Shown: positions 1-9,768 of the stretch, piece by piece | Position numbering within the stretch: position 1 is the stretch's first letter | Layout of the letters: every line of letters begins with the position of its first letter | NCBI RefSeq assembly: GCF_021864535.1 | Contig: NZ_JAKJIC010000031.1 | Location: forward strand, 1 to 38,297 | Direction of reading: 5' to 3' | Source: Oryzibacter oryziterrae | GTDB taxonomy: Bacteria > Pseudomonadota > Alphaproteobacteria > Rhizobiales > Pleomorphomonadaceae | DNA length: 38,297 bases | Notes under the pieces: generated by a model | The model's database searches: none | Told to the model about the DNA's origin: nothing | The model's input: only the letters and a program-made list of their open reading frames with translations | Translations under genes and position numbers: made by a program

Positions 1-569
1 ACGAGTCCCCGCGCCGCGGCGAGACCTTCGTCACCCGCAAGATCACCCGCGGCCTTGCCAACATCGCCATGGGCCTCGAGCCCTGCCTCTACATGGGCAA
101 CATCGACTCGCTTCGCGACTGGGGCCATGCCAAGGACTATGTCCGCATGCAGTGGCTGATGCTGCAGCAGGACAAGCCCGAAGACTTCGTCATCGCCACC
201 GGCGTGCAGCAGTCGGTCCGCGAGTTCATCACCTGGGCCGGTGAAGACCTCGGCATCACCATCGAGTTCAAGGGCACCGGCGTCGACGAGATCGGTGTCG
301 TGACCGCGATCACCGGCGACATGGCGCCGGCGCTGAAAGTCGGGGACGTCATCGTCCGCATCGATCCGCGCTACTTCCGCCCGTCGGAAGTGGAGACGCT
401 GCTGGGCGATCCCAAGAAGGCCAAGGACAAGCTGGGCTGGGTTCCCGAGATCTCCGCGCGCGACATGTGCCGCGAGATGATCTGCGAAGACCACAAGTCG
501 GCCCGGCGCTATGCGCTGCTCAAGAAGCACGGCCTCGACCTCCCGGTCAGCGTGGAGGGGGGACGATGA
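1..569 (+). CDS. gmd: GDP-mannose 4,6-dehydratase, C-terminal part (5' truncated by window)
   Basis: The reading frame is open from base 3 and the gene starts before the window. The enzyme converts GDP-D-mannose to GDP-4-keto-6-deoxy-D-mannose in the cytoplasm, the first step to GDP-L-fucose. The visible part has the family's C-terminal landmarks: an [14 protein letters not shown] block near the first codons, the [15 protein letters not shown] stretch, a [17 protein letters not shown] block, and a final region ending about where other Gmd proteins end. The NAD-binding N-terminus and the catalytic YxxxK lie outside the window. Its stop overlaps the start of fcl in an ATGA, so the two are translationally coupled and make successive enzymes of one pathway. 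Identification is secure; only the upstream boundary is unknown. Confidence 0.95.
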   Translation, partial: ESPRRGETFVTRKITRGLANIAMGLEPCLYMGNIDSLRDWGHAKDYVRMQWLMLQQDKPEDFVIATGVQQSVREFITWAGEDLGITIEFKGTGVDEIGVVTAITGDMAPALKVGDVIVRIDPRYFRPSEVETLLGDPKKAKDKLGWVPEISARDMCREMICEDHKSARRYALLKKHGLDLPVSVEGGR

Positions 570-1528
570 GCTACGATCTCAACGGCAAGAAGGTCTGGGT
601 TGCCGGCCATCGGGGCATGGTCGGCGCGGCCCTGGTGCGACGTCTGGCGTCGGAGAACTGTGAGGTCCTCGTCGCCGGCCGCGACGTGGTCGATCTCAAG
701 GATCAGGCCGGCGTGCGCGCCTGGGTGGCCAAGGCCAAGCCCGACGCGGTCTTCGTGGCCGCAGCCAAGGTGGGCGGCATCCTTGCCAACAACAGCTATC
801 CGGCCGACTTCCTCTATGACAACCTGATGATCGAAGCCAACATCATCGAGGCGTCGTTCCGCGAAGGCGTCGAGAAGCTGTGCTTCCTGGGCTCGTCCTG
901 CATCTACCCCAAGTTCGCCGCGCAGCCGATCGTGGAAAGCGCCTTGCTGACCGGCGAGCTCGAGCCGACCAACGAGTGGTACGCGATCGCCAAGATCGCC
1001 GGCATCAAGCTGTGCCAGGCCTATCGCAAGCAGCATGGCGCCGACTTCATCTCCGCCATGCCCACCAACCTCTACGGGCCGGGCGACAACTTCGACCTCA
1101 ACTCCAGCCACGTGATGCCGGCGCTGATCCGCAAGGCACACGAAGCCAAGCTCAGCGGCGACAAGGAGATCGTGGTCTGGGGCACCGGCACGCCCTTGCG
1201 CGAGTTCCTCAACGTGGACGATTGCGCCGACGCCTGCGTGCACCTGATGAAGGTCTATTCCGACTTTGAACATGTCAACGTCGGCTCGGGCGAGGACCTG
1301 TCCATCCTGGACCTCACGAAGCTGGTCTGCGATGTGGTCGGCTTCAAGGGCGAGATCGTCCACGACCTCAGCAAGCCCGACGGCACGCCGCGCAAGCTGA
1401 TGAGCGCCGACAAGATCCGCGGCCTCGGATGGAAGCCGAGGATCGACCTGCGGACCGGCATCGCCGGCGCCTACGCCGCCTTCCTCGCTGGCAACGCCAC
1501 AATGCGACCGGCAGGAGCCCATCAGTGA
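566..1528 (+). CDS. fcl: GDP-L-fucose synthase (epimerase/reductase)
   Basis: The 320-residue extended short-chain dehydrogenase converts GDP-4-keto-6-deoxymannose to GDP-L-fucose with NADPH. Seen: an N-terminal nucleotide-binding GHRGMVG, a [11 protein letters not shown] block, the catalytic Ser region LGSSCIYPK, the [11 protein letters not shown] block carrying YxxxK, and [10 protein letters not shown]. All are characteristic of the Fcl/WcaG family, and the length is normal. The start at 566 is chosen over an in-frame upstream ATG at 467 because it gives the standard N-terminus (MSYDLNGKK), follows a GGAGGGG ribosome-binding site, and overlaps the gmd stop by four bases. The stop in turn overlaps the next gene's GTG. 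Together with gmd it supplies GDP-fucose to the glycosyltransferases downstream. Confidence 0.96.
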   Translation: MSYDLNGKKVWVAGHRGMVGAALVRRLASENCEVLVAGRDVVDLKDQAGVRAWVAKAKPDAVFVAAAKVGGILANNSYPADFLYDNLMIEANIIEASFREGVEKLCFLGSSCIYPKFAAQPIVESALLTGELEPTNEWYAIAKIAGIKLCQAYRKQHGADFISAMPTNLYGPGDNFDLNSSHVMPALIRKAHEAKLSGDKEIVVWGTGTPLREFLNVDDCADACVHLMKVYSDFEHVNVGSGEDLSILDLTKLVCDVVGFKGEIVHDLSKPDGTPRKLMSADKIRGLGWKPRIDLRTGIAGAYAAFLAGNATMRPAGAHQ

Positions 1529-2814
1529 CACAGACCGGCGAAGAGCAAGTTCCGGTTATGGCTCACATGGTCGAGCCGTTGAGTTCGGCGGCAGCGGTTG
1601 GGTCTTTCGATGGATACCGCATTCTTGTCTATGGCATGAACTATGCGCCCGAAATTGCCGGTGTCGGGAAGTACACGGGCGAGATCGCCGAGTATTTTTC
1701 GGCCGAGGGTGCTGATGTGACAGTGGTGACCACCCCTCCGCATTACCCGGGGTGGGTCGTCAGGGACGGGTTTGCCAACCGGTACGGCACGTCTATCGAA
1801 AACGGCGTGCGTGTCCGTCGCACGCCGTTGTTCCTGCGGCGCAAGATGTCAGGCATCTGGCGTCTGTTTGCGCCATTGTCCTTCGCTCTCTGCTCGGCAC
1901 CCGTGGTGCTGTTCGAGACCCTTCGTCGGCGTCCACAGATCGTCTTCTGCATCGAGCCGACGCTTTTTGCCGCCCCCGTAGCCCAATTTGCCGCCTGGCT
2001 TGTCGGTGCGAAGACCGTCCTCCAAGTCCAGGATCTGGAGGTTGATGCCGCGTTTGCCGTAGGCCATCTTGGCTCCAAAGCGTGGCTCAAGAAGTTGGGC
2101 TATGCCTTTGAAAGGGCAGCTTTGCGTCGGTTCAGCAAGGTAATCACCATTTCCAACCGGATGGCGGAAGGGCTTTTGGCCAAAGGGGTCGCCAAGGATC
2201 GCCTGACCATAGCGCGCAACTGGGTGGATCTCTCCCATATCTACCCAATGACTGGCGAAAACGGCTATCGCAAGGAGCTTGGGTTCGAGCAAGACGACTA
2301 TGTGGTGCTGTACTCCGGCAACATCGGTGCCAAGCAGGGACTAAATGTGCTGCTTGACGCTGCAGACGCCCTCAAGAACGATCGCCAAATCAAGTTCGTT
2401 GTTGCGGGCGAAGGGCCAGTGAAGGCTGATCTGGAGAAGCGCTATGGCCACCTAGCCAACGTGCAGTTTCTTCCATTCCAGCCTTATGAGCGGCTCAACG
2501 AGTTCATGAACATGGCTGATCTGCACGCCTTGCCACAAGAAAAGGGAGCGGCCGATTTGGTGCTTCCTTCAAAGCTGGGGGGCATGCTGGCCAGCGGCAA
2601 GTCCATCATCGTGACCGCCGACCCGGAGACCGAACTGGCCGAGTTCCTGGGTGACGCTGCGGTGATCACCCAACCTGGCGACTCCGCAGGTCTTGCCGAA
2701 GGTATCAAGCTGGCTCGGACGCGGACCGCGGTGGACGATCGTCAGTCCCGGTTGGCGAGATCTTTGGACAAGACCATCAGCCTCGCGTTGATATCCGCGT
2801 GCCTCAAGCAATGA
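1525..2814 (+). CDS. WcaI-like GT4 glycosyltransferase (probable fucosyltransferase)
   Basis: A 429-residue GT-B fold, family 4 glycosyltransferase. Near the N-terminus is the block [17 protein letters not shown] followed by [11 protein letters not shown], the hallmark of the colanic-acid WcaI group. The C-terminal nucleotide-sugar half has [12 protein letters not shown] and [16 protein letters not shown]. WcaI of E. coli is assigned as a fucosyltransferase of colanic-acid assembly, and direct linkage to gmd-fcl fits fucose transfer; that is inference for this protein. The GTG at 1525 overlaps the fcl stop (GTGA) and has AGGAG eight bases upstream. An ATG at 1558 is the alternative. It should act at the inner face of the cytoplasmic membrane on an undecaprenyl-linked acceptor. 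Confidence 0.85.
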   Translation: MTQTGEEQVPVMAHMVEPLSSAAAVGSFDGYRILVYGMNYAPEIAGVGKYTGEIAEYFSAEGADVTVVTTPPHYPGWVVRDGFANRYGTSIENGVRVRRTPLFLRRKMSGIWRLFAPLSFALCSAPVVLFETLRRRPQIVFCIEPTLFAAPVAQFAAWLVGAKTVLQVQDLEVDAAFAVGHLGSKAWLKKLGYAFERAALRRFSKVITISNRMAEGLLAKGVAKDRLTIARNWVDLSHIYPMTGENGYRKELGFEQDDYVVLYSGNIGAKQGLNVLLDAADALKNDRQIKFVVAGEGPVKADLEKRYGHLANVQFLPFQPYERLNEFMNMADLHALPQEKGAADLVLPSKLGGMLASGKSIIVTADPETELAEFLGDAAVITQPGDSAGLAEGIKLARTRTAVDDRQSRLARSLDKTISLALISACLKQ

Positions 2815-3136
2815 TGCACGCCAGCGAAGAGCGGGCGGCGGCGGTTGGCAGTCACTTTTTGGGCGATGACCGGCGGGGAGGAGGCTGCGTAGGGTTCGAT
2901 CCGACGAAGGCTGGCCCATCTCCGGCGGCTTTGAAGTCCCTGCAACTTGTTGCCCAATGAAGATGGTCGACCGGTCGCCGCTATCGAAACTCCCATGCCA
3001 TTGATACAATTGCGGAATTTGAAGTCGCGCTATGGAGCCGAAGAGACGGCACATTCAGCCGAATTTATGTTTCCTTTTTGAATTAATGGATGCTTGGCCG
3101 AAAGTGTGACAGTGTCAGTGGGATCAGGCGTGAACA
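2815..3136. other. Intergenic region, 322 bp
   Basis: No convincing gene lies between the WcaI-like gene and the polymerase gene. A 49-codon ORF at 2811-2960 has no recognisable product. The last 80 bases are more AT-rich and may carry a promoter for the next transcription unit, but no clear -35/-10 pair was found. The string GGTTCGATCC near 2893 resembles a tRNA T-loop but has no pairing stem. Confidence 0.5.
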
Positions 3137-4435
3137 GTGGTGTGTGTTCTTATGACCGATAAAAGCAAGTCCTCGCTGTATTTTGAAAGAGCGGCGGTCG
3201 GCTTTCTGCTCTACTCCGCCACTGGCGTTACCGTCTTTGCGCGCTCGTCAATGACTTGGGAGAATCTCCTGATGCCGGTCCTGCTTGCGGGGCTGGCAGC
3301 GTTCATTACTCTGCGCTATCGCCTGACAATCTCGCGACGTTTCACGTTGCTCATTGGTGGGTTTCTGGCGCTGTTTATAGCCCAGACCTTTGTGTTTGGT
3401 TCAATCCATCCGAAGTATCTGCTTTTGTATCCGCTCAATTTTTGGGTTGCCTATTGTTTTGTAAAGGCGATGCAAGAGCGTGTTCTGATCCATCTGGAAT
3501 ACTTGATCACGCGGTTTGCGGCCATCAGCCTTGCCATTTGGTCAGCCAACATCTTGACCGGTGGCGCTGTACAGCAGGCGTTGCACGGCTTTTCAGTCGG
3601 GCAGCCCTACGCCAGCATTGTGGACTCCTACATACTTGTTCAATCTTTCATCAACGAACACGTCGAGTCCTTCCTGCCGCGCAACTCGGGTTTTGCGTGG
3701 GAGCCTGGCGCTTTCGCCGTCTTGTGCTGTTTGGGATTGATGGCCAACTTCTACCGGACCGGCTTTGCGTTGAAGCGGAACCCGGCGGCCTGGGTGTTGC
3801 TCGCAGCGTTGGTCTCGTCGCAGTCAACCACCGGCTTCAGCATCCTGATGATACTGATCGTCTTCAAGCTGTGGCATGACATTCCAGGTGCGGCTCGCCT
3901 CGTCCTGTTTCCTGCCGCGGCGGCAGCGGTTGTTGTCGGCCTCATCTCCTTGCCCTTCATGCAAAGCAAGATTGAGGAACTGTGGGCGCAGAATCTCAAT
4001 GATCTGGCTTACAGCGCCTCGCAAGACTGGAATGTGGCTGAACCTTTGGCAGCCCAACGCTTCCTGTCATTCCAGCTCGATTTCTCGGACTACCTTCGCT
4101 ACCCGATGACGGGATATGGGGGAGAGGACGACGCAATGCTGGTGCGGCAAGACGCGCTCAACATCGTCTCCATCTCTGGCATAGGCAAGATTTTCGCGCG
4201 TTTTGGTACATTCGGTTTCGCGTTCTTTGCGTGGGCCACAGTCACGAGCTCCCGCAGCCTGAGCCGAAAGTTCGGCGCCGGAAGCCCTGTGATGTTGACG
4301 CTCTATATTTTCATGGTGTCCGTCAGTTATTCGCTCATCGAACACCCGGTATTCTTGGCCTTGTGGTGCTTTGCATTCTTCGGAGGCGAAGCAGAGGCTC
4401 GATCTGAGCGGCCTAAAATGGTGGCAGTGTCTTGA
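3137..4435 (+). CDS. Wzy-like O-antigen/exopolysaccharide polymerase
   Basis: A hydrophobic integral membrane protein of 432 residues with about ten or more predicted transmembrane stretches spread along its length. Wzy proteins are poorly conserved; the supporting signs are topology, length, location between glycosyltransferases, and the block NSGFAWEPGAFA near residue 180, a motif seen in O-antigen ligase/polymerase-like proteins (FxWEPG). It would join undecaprenyl-linked repeat units in the periplasm after Wzx export. The GTG at 3137 has a GGATCAGG-type site ten bases upstream; an ATG at 3152 is the alternative. The stop overlaps the next start (TGATG). A WaaL-type ligase cannot be excluded. 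Confidence 0.75.
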   Translation: MVCVLMTDKSKSSLYFERAAVGFLLYSATGVTVFARSSMTWENLLMPVLLAGLAAFITLRYRLTISRRFTLLIGGFLALFIAQTFVFGSIHPKYLLLYPLNFWVAYCFVKAMQERVLIHLEYLITRFAAISLAIWSANILTGGAVQQALHGFSVGQPYASIVDSYILVQSFINEHVESFLPRNSGFAWEPGAFAVLCCLGLMANFYRTGFALKRNPAAWVLLAALVSSQSTTGFSILMILIVFKLWHDIPGAARLVLFPAAAAAVVVGLISLPFMQSKIEELWAQNLNDLAYSASQDWNVAEPLAAQRFLSFQLDFSDYLRYPMTGYGGEDDAMLVRQDALNIVSISGIGKIFARFGTFGFAFFAWATVTSSRSLSRKFGAGSPVMLTLYIFMVSVSYSLIEHPVFLALWCFAFFGGEAEARSERPKMVAVS

Positions 4436-5532
4436 TGGAAGTTAATGCGCATACGATGAAGATTGTCATCATCAATGATATGCTTTGGGGTGGTGGCCGT
4501 GAGCGTCGAATTGTTCAACTCATCGCTGGTTTGAACCGATTGGGTGTGCGGGACATAACGCTCATATTGCTCGATGACCGCGTCGACTACCCCGAGGTTT
4601 ACGACCTGGACGTCGAGGTCATCAAGATCGACAGAAGCAGCAACCGCGACTTCAGCGTTTTCCCAAAGCTCCATGCGATCCTGAAGAAAATGGGGCCCTG
4701 CATCGTCAATCCCTGGTCCTACATGAGCGTGTTCTATGCTGCGCCTGTATGCGCGGCCTTGAGGCTCCCTTGCCTTGGCGCATTTGTGGTCGACGCCAAG
4801 CCCGCGCGTCCCATTTCCGTCAACTGGATCGCCATGCGCATGGGCTTCCTGCTCTGCAAGAAGATTGTCGGCAACTCGAAGGCCGGGCATGACGCCTATG
4901 GTACGCCGCTCCAGAAGCGCGTCGTGATCCACAACGGCTATGACGAGGCGCGTCTGAAAGCCGTCGTGCCAGCATCACGCACGGGATCGGCAACCCGTAT
5001 TGCCATGATCGGCCGCTTGGATCGGCAGAAGGACTACCGCACCTATATCGACGCTCTGGCCATCCTGAAGGCGCGTGGTGTCGATTTCGAGGCCTTCGTG
5101 GCCGGGCAGGGCGCAGATCTTGAAGTGCTGCAAGCCTACGCTGAAGCCAAGTGCGCCGGGAGTGTCACCTTCACCGGCTTCATCAAGAACATCGACGCCT
5201 TCATTGCTGGCATAGACATCGGCGCACTCTGTACGGATCCTGTGTTTCATGCGGAGGGCATTTCAAATGCGCTCATGGAAATGATGGCACAGGGCAAGCC
5301 GGTCGTGGCCACCGATGGCGGCGGCACGCCCGAGATCATCGCGGATGGCGAGACCGGTTTCCTGGTCCCTCCGCACGATCCGACAGCGCTTGCCGACAAG
5401 CTTGAACTACTGTGTGTCAACCCGGGCCTGCGCAAGGTTTTAGGCGAAGCATCGGCCAATACAATTACGACACGCTTCAGCTTGCCGCGAATGGCGTCTG
5501 AATTTCTTCAGGTATATCATGACTGCCTCTGA
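4435..5532 (+). CDS. GT4 glycosyltransferase
   Basis: A cytoplasmic GT-B glycosyltransferase of about 365 residues. The N-terminal acceptor domain begins IVIINDMLWGGGRERR, a Gly-rich loop typical of family 4. The C-terminal donor domain shows AMIGRLDRQKDY, FTGFIKN and the EX7E-type motif in AEGISNALMEMMAQGKPVVATD, followed by GGTPEI. Donor and acceptor cannot be predicted. The ATG at 4435 overlaps the polymerase stop by one base; the ATG at 4456 gives a tighter family-like N-terminus and is a real alternative. Its 3' end overlaps the next glycosyltransferase by 14 bases, so the genes are co-transcribed. Confidence 0.88.
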   Translation: MEVNAHTMKIVIINDMLWGGGRERRIVQLIAGLNRLGVRDITLILLDDRVDYPEVYDLDVEVIKIDRSSNRDFSVFPKLHAILKKMGPCIVNPWSYMSVFYAAPVCAALRLPCLGAFVVDAKPARPISVNWIAMRMGFLLCKKIVGNSKAGHDAYGTPLQKRVVIHNGYDEARLKAVVPASRTGSATRIAMIGRLDRQKDYRTYIDALAILKARGVDFEAFVAGQGADLEVLQAYAEAKCAGSVTFTGFIKNIDAFIAGIDIGALCTDPVFHAEGISNALMEMMAQGKPVVATDGGGTPEIIADGETGFLVPPHDPTALADKLELLCVNPGLRKVLGEASANTITTRFSLPRMASEFLQVYHDCL

Positions 5533-6634
5533 GCCGATCAAGATTTTATATACGATTTCCTCGCTCGCAAATGAGGGGCCGACCCGTGTTCTGTTGAACA
5601 TGGTGCGCAATCTGGATCGAAACAGCTTTGCGCCAGCGGTCGCCACATTCACGGCAGAGAAGGAAAACTCGTTGTTGTCCGAGTTTCAGACGCTGGGAGT
5701 ACCTGTGTACCCGCTTGCTGCCAGCGCTCAGGGCGCTTTCGGTCGTTTCAAGGCCTTGCGTGATCTTCTGAGGACCGGTGCCTTCCGCATCGCCCATTCC
5801 CATTGTCCGCGAAGCCTGTTCTTTCTCGCCGCCGCCCGCGTGCGCGGCGTCAAGACAGCCTACACGGTCCATGTCTATCCCGACGTACAGTACCGCGTGA
5901 TCCACGGTCCGGTGAAAGGCCCGGTGATCACGGCGGGATCGAATGTCGCGCTTCGCTTCATCGACAAGCCGATCGCCTGTGCAGACAGTGTTGCCGCCGA
6001 GTATCTTGAGAAGCGGGGCTACAGCTTTCCTGCCGTCAACAACGGCATCGAGCCCATGAGCCTCGACGGCTACGGCAGCCGCAACGAGGCACTCGCCCAG
6101 TTGGGGCTTGACCCTCGGCGCCGTTACCTGTTGTCGGTGGGGCGCCTGTCCGGCGAGAAGCGGATCGGCGAACTTGCGGAGACCTTTGCCAGGGTGAACC
6201 CTGCTGACGTTGATCTCGTGGTGGTCGGGGCCGGACCGGAGGAAGAACGGATTGCCAAGGTGGCGAGCCCTCGCATTCACCTGATGGGATTTCACAAGGA
6301 TATCCGGCCCTTCCTTGCTGCCTGCGACTTCTATGTTTCGCCGTCGTCGACGGAAGGCTTGGCCAATACCCTGCTGGAGACAATGTCGGTGGGAATGCCC
6401 AGTCTCCTCTCTGACATCCCGTCTCATCGATTTGTCATTCAGAAGTGTCAAGGCTTTGTCGGCTGCATGTTTGACCCGCTGTCGGACGCGAGCCTGCTTG
6501 CCGGCCTCCAGAGCCTGATGCAGCAAGACACCGACGAGGTTCGGGCAAGCATTCGCCGGAATTTTCAAACTCTCTTCCATGCCCAGGTCATGACCCGTGG
6601 CTACGAGGCGATCTATAGGGAGATGGTAGCGTGA
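5519..6634 (+). CDS. GT4 glycosyltransferase
   Basis: A 371-residue GT-B glycosyltransferase. Seen: N-terminal ISSLANEGPTRVLLNMV (acceptor-side glycine/serine loop), a mid-protein HSHCPRSLFFLAAARVRG, then the donor domain with LLSVGRLSGEKRI, VVVGAGPEEERI and the EX7E region STEGLANTLLETMSVGMPSL. These place it in family GT4; sugar specificity is unknown. It starts inside the preceding gene (14-base overlap), and its stop overlaps the GTG of the following epimerase gene (GTGA), marking it as one of a tightly coupled set that builds the repeat unit on the cytoplasmic side. Confidence 0.88.
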   Translation: MTASEPIKILYTISSLANEGPTRVLLNMVRNLDRNSFAPAVATFTAEKENSLLSEFQTLGVPVYPLAASAQGAFGRFKALRDLLRTGAFRIAHSHCPRSLFFLAAARVRGVKTAYTVHVYPDVQYRVIHGPVKGPVITAGSNVALRFIDKPIACADSVAAEYLEKRGYSFPAVNNGIEPMSLDGYGSRNEALAQLGLDPRRRYLLSVGRLSGEKRIGELAETFARVNPADVDLVVVGAGPEEERIAKVASPRIHLMGFHKDIRPFLAACDFYVSPSSTEGLANTLLETMSVGMPSLLSDIPSHRFVIQKCQGFVGCMFDPLSDASLLAGLQSLMQQDTDEVRASIRRNFQTLFHAQVMTRGYEAIYREMVA

Positions 6635-7599
6635 GTTTCAACCGCATCCTGGTCACCGGTGGCTCGGGCTTCATCGGCACAAACCTGATTGAAGAACTCC
6701 GCAAGAGCAGCAATGTCGCCGTGGCGAGCGTTGATTTGGCTGACCCGAAGATAAGCTCGCACCGGAGCGTCTGGCAGGCGGGCGACATCCGCGACGGGGC
6801 TGCGCTGACCAGTCTTCTCAAAGCCTTCCGGCCGGACGCGGTCATTCATCTTGCCGCGCGCACCGATCTCGACGGCAAGACCATGCCGGACTATTCGGCC
6901 AACACGGACGGCGTCTCGCGCCTGCTGGAGGGGCTGGACGCGATCGGCTTTGGCGGACCGGCGATCTTCACTTCATCCATGTATGTCTGCCGTCCGGGAT
7001 ACCGCCCGACGTCCGACCTCGACTTCCAGCCTCACACTGTCTACGGCGAGAGCAAGGTGATCGGCGAGCAGATCGTGCGTGCCGCCAACCCATCCTACCC
7101 TTGGGTGATTGCGCGGCCCACATCGATCTGGGGCCCCTGGTTTGGTGTTCCATACGCCGATTTCTTCAAGGTTGTTCTTTCGAAGCGCTATCTGCATATC
7201 GCCGGCGACAGCACTCAGAAGACCTACGGTTATGTTGGCAATGCCATTGCCCAGATGTCGACGATCCTTGATCATGCCGAGGCGCTGAAGGGGAGGGCGA
7301 TCTATCTTGGCGACTGGCCGGGCTACGTGATCCGCGAGTGGGCCGACGAGATCGCCGAGTTCGTCCCCTATCGTGTGCCTCGAGTGCCCAAGCTGGTGTT
7401 TCAGGGGCTGGGCCTGGTTGGCGATGTGGTTCAGAAGGCCGGCCTCCGGTTTCCCATGACCTCCTTCCGCCTGAACAACATGACCACCAACAACGTCCAT
7501 GACATGTCGCCATTGCCCGAACTGATGGGCAACGTGTTGCCTTATAGCCGCCAGCAGGGCAACAAGCTGACGGTCGAGTGGATACGGTCACAGGCGTGA
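6631..7599 (+). CDS. NAD-dependent nucleotide-sugar epimerase/dehydratase
   Basis: A 322-residue extended short-chain dehydrogenase. The N-terminus ILVTGGSGFIGTNLIE is a classic Rossmann GxxGxxG. VIHLAARTD follows, the catalytic Ser lies in IFTSSMYV, and the YGESKVIGE block carries YxxxK. RPTSIWGPW is the usual nucleotide-sugar contact region. Length fits a UDP- or GDP-sugar epimerase, dehydratase or 4-reductase, but the exact sugar cannot be told. The GTG start overlaps the preceding stop by four bases. In this context it probably makes a second unusual sugar donor for the polymer. It is the last gene of the tightly overlapping block; 273 bases without a convincing gene follow. Confidence 0.88.
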   Translation: MSFNRILVTGGSGFIGTNLIEELRKSSNVAVASVDLADPKISSHRSVWQAGDIRDGAALTSLLKAFRPDAVIHLAARTDLDGKTMPDYSANTDGVSRLLEGLDAIGFGGPAIFTSSMYVCRPGYRPTSDLDFQPHTVYGESKVIGEQIVRAANPSYPWVIARPTSIWGPWFGVPYADFFKVVLSKRYLHIAGDSTQKTYGYVGNAIAQMSTILDHAEALKGRAIYLGDWPGYVIREWADEIAEFVPYRVPRVPKLVFQGLGLVGDVVQKAGLRFPMTSFRLNNMTTNNVHDMSPLPELMGNVLPYSRQQGNKLTVEWIRSQA

Positions 7600-7872
7600 T
7601 CGGTGCCGCTTTCCCAGTCTGCAGCGGGCATTGGTTCCCCACCGTCAAGGCTTGATGGAGAGCGATCGACCGCGGCAGCGACTCAGGCGGATCATTGCGC
7701 CGAGCAGGTTCACCGGCGTGGCGGGTGTTCTCAAGCCCGCTGGATTTGTTGCGATCGAAACAGGTCATCGCCGCTCGGCTAAGCGCAGGGCGCCGAGTTT
7801 TGCAATTTCAGGTCAGAGGCCACAGCGGCTCGTACCGCAGCCGCGTGGTCCGCAGTTCACAGGAAAAGTCGG

Positions 7873-9069
7873 ATGTCGGCAGCAGAGAACAAGCGCAAGC
7901 ACGTGGTGCTGGTTCGTCGAGGCGTTGGGTTCCCCAATGGCATGGCGACCGCGGACCGTATCCGGAGGATCGGTGCGGCCCTTGCCTCGGTGGGCGCGCG
8001 CGTTACACTGCTTACTGTGGGTACCACTGAGGCACCGAACCGAGTGGTGAACAAGGATGTCCGCGGCCACTTCGAAGGTGTCGACTACGAGTACACATCT
8101 GGCCGCACTGTGCGTCCAACTTCGGCTATTGTGCGTCGCTTTGTCGATGCTTGGAGTCATTGCCTGACAGCATGGCGAATACTGACACTTAACAAGGCGA
8201 CTGAGTATCCTGCCGTATTTCTTGGATATGATCTGAGTGGCCCTACAGCGCTGAACTACCTCGCGACTGCCGCTGCATGGCTTCGCGGAATCCCCGTTTA
8301 CATCGAGGTCAACGAGCGTCCTTGGGCCCTAATGGAGAACAAGAAATGGTTCTCGCGCTTATCGCCTTTGACAGGTACCGACGGTGCAGTTGTCATCTCC
8401 GATCTGTTGGCCAAATGGGCTCGCGAAGACACGGCCCATCGTCGTGAAGGCTACAAGATCCTCCAGATCCCCATCCTCGCATCGGGTGAGGAGTTCAAGG
8501 ATATAACGCCCGAACCGCCCAAGAACTATGTCGTCTTTTCGGGCGCCATAGCCTACGCCTCCACGATGCGCTTCATCATCGAAGCAATGGAGAAGGTCTG
8601 GCCTACCCATCCCGATTGCAAGCTGATGCTGACCGGTTACCGCGAGGGGCATCCGGAGTGGAAGGCGTTGGTGGACTGGATTGCCGCCAAGGGACTCCAG
8701 CAGAATGTCACACTGCTTGGCTATCTCGATCGCAAGGACCTCCTGCAACTCTACTGCGAAGCCAAGGCCTTGCTCATTCCATTGTTTGAGGATGTCCAGT
8801 CGGCCGCTCGTTTTCCTACCAAGATCGGCGAGTATCTTTTTTCATCACGTCCAATCGTTACGACTAATGTTGCGGATGTAACGCGCTATTTTCGCGATGG
8901 CGAGACAGCCTATATCGCGGAGTCAGTAACCTTGGATGCTTACGGTGCCGCCATTCGACGCGCATTAAGTGATGAGGCAAGTGCAGATGTCGGTGAGAAC
9001 GGGCGCCGAGTTGCAAAGGACAATTTTGATGTATCTTTGTATGGCAAGGCGCTAAACGATTTCTTCTGA
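7873..9069 (+). CDS. GT4 glycosyltransferase
   Basis: A 398-residue GT-B glycosyltransferase. Seen: an N-terminal region VLVRRGVGFPNGMATADRIRRIGAAL resembling family 4 acceptor loops, GADxxVVIS-like DGAVVISDLLAKWA before the inter-domain linker, VFSGAIAYASTMRF opening the donor domain, and a C-terminal RFPTKIGEYLFSSRPIVTT block, which is the usual PxKxxEYL signature near the donor site. AGGA lies ten bases before the ATG. It is separated from the upstream operon by 273 bases and may have its own promoter. The specificity is unknown; it probably acts on the same lipid-linked repeat unit. Confidence 0.85.
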   Translation: MSAAENKRKHVVLVRRGVGFPNGMATADRIRRIGAALASVGARVTLLTVGTTEAPNRVVNKDVRGHFEGVDYEYTSGRTVRPTSAIVRRFVDAWSHCLTAWRILTLNKATEYPAVFLGYDLSGPTALNYLATAAAWLRGIPVYIEVNERPWALMENKKWFSRLSPLTGTDGAVVISDLLAKWAREDTAHRREGYKILQIPILASGEEFKDITPEPPKNYVVFSGAIAYASTMRFIIEAMEKVWPTHPDCKLMLTGYREGHPEWKALVDWIAAKGLQQNVTLLGYLDRKDLLQLYCEAKALLIPLFEDVQSAARFPTKIGEYLFSSRPIVTTNVADVTRYFRDGETAYIAESVTLDAYGAAIRRALSDEASADVGENGRRVAKDNFDVSLYGKALNDFF

Positions 9070-9165
9070 AATTACATTTGTTTTAATTTTAGACGAAAGT
9101 ATACATCTCGAGTTTACTGGGTTGTTTTCGTTGGGTGAGTGTAGGTCTCGGATTGGAGTGCAGTT

Positions 9166-9684
9166 GTGATGCTGGGAATCCTGAAACGATTTGTCGCAAT
9201 GTATCAAAAGCATAGAGACCCGGTTCGGTATGCGCGAAAGCTTGGCGTCACGATAGGAAAAGATTGTCGATTGCTAGGGGCGGACTTTTCCACAGAGCCC
9301 TATCTCGTGACATTGGGAGATCATGTCAGCGCGACGAAAGTTCAGTTTCTGACGCATGATGGCAGCGTTTGGGTCTTCCGCGATGAAGAGCCGGAAATCG
9401 ATCTCGTGCGCCCTATTCGGGTTGGCAACAACGTTTTTATTGGTTTCGGAGCTATAGTCCTTCCGGGAGTCACTATTGGGGATAACGTAGTGATTGGCGC
9501 GGGTTCTGTTGTAGCGAAAGATATTCCATCAAACTGTGTTGCTGCGGGGGTCCCGGCGAAGGTTATACGCAGTTTGGAAGAATATAAGTCGAAGACTATG
9601 AAAAATGTAGATCGAACAAAAAGCTTGAGTGAATCGGCCAAGAGAGAGCACTACATTCGGAAATTTGGAAGGGCATCTGATTAA
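9166..9684 (+). CDS. Hexapeptide-repeat acyltransferase (sugar O-acetyltransferase type)
   Basis: A 172-residue left-handed beta-helix acyltransferase. From about residue 85 imperfect [LIV]-G-x4 hexapeptides run through VGNNVFIGFGAIVLPGVTIG, continue in DNVVIGAGSVVAKDIP and end in the typical CVAAGVPAKVI. A THDG near residue 65 supplies a candidate catalytic histidine. Such enzymes transfer an acetyl or similar group from acyl-CoA to a sugar hydroxyl, so this one likely decorates the polymer. A GTG at 9166 and an ATG at 9169 are equally good starts; GGAG lies 8-11 bases upstream. The gene and its flanks (about 9070-9770) are visibly richer in A+T than neighbours, as is common for exchanged parts of surface-polysaccharide loci. 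Confidence 0.85.
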   Translation: MMLGILKRFVAMYQKHRDPVRYARKLGVTIGKDCRLLGADFSTEPYLVTLGDHVSATKVQFLTHDGSVWVFRDEEPEIDLVRPIRVGNNVFIGFGAIVLPGVTIGDNVVIGAGSVVAKDIPSNCVAAGVPAKVIRSLEEYKSKTMKNVDRTKSLSESAKREHYIRKFGRASD

Positions 9685-9768
9685 GGATATTTGGTTTTGC
9701 TTGTGCGCTGGATGCGCAATCATGTGTGATGGCCTTTATTGGCCCGGGTCAAGTGAGTTCCCAGTTTC

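Noticed and set aside
2885-2910. tRNA-like T-loop string GGTTCGATCC
   Set aside because: The flanking five-base arms do not pair and no cloverleaf could be drawn.
2811-2960. 49-codon ORF overlapping the end of the WcaI-like gene
   Set aside because: No family resemblance and no separate ribosome-binding site; too short to support.
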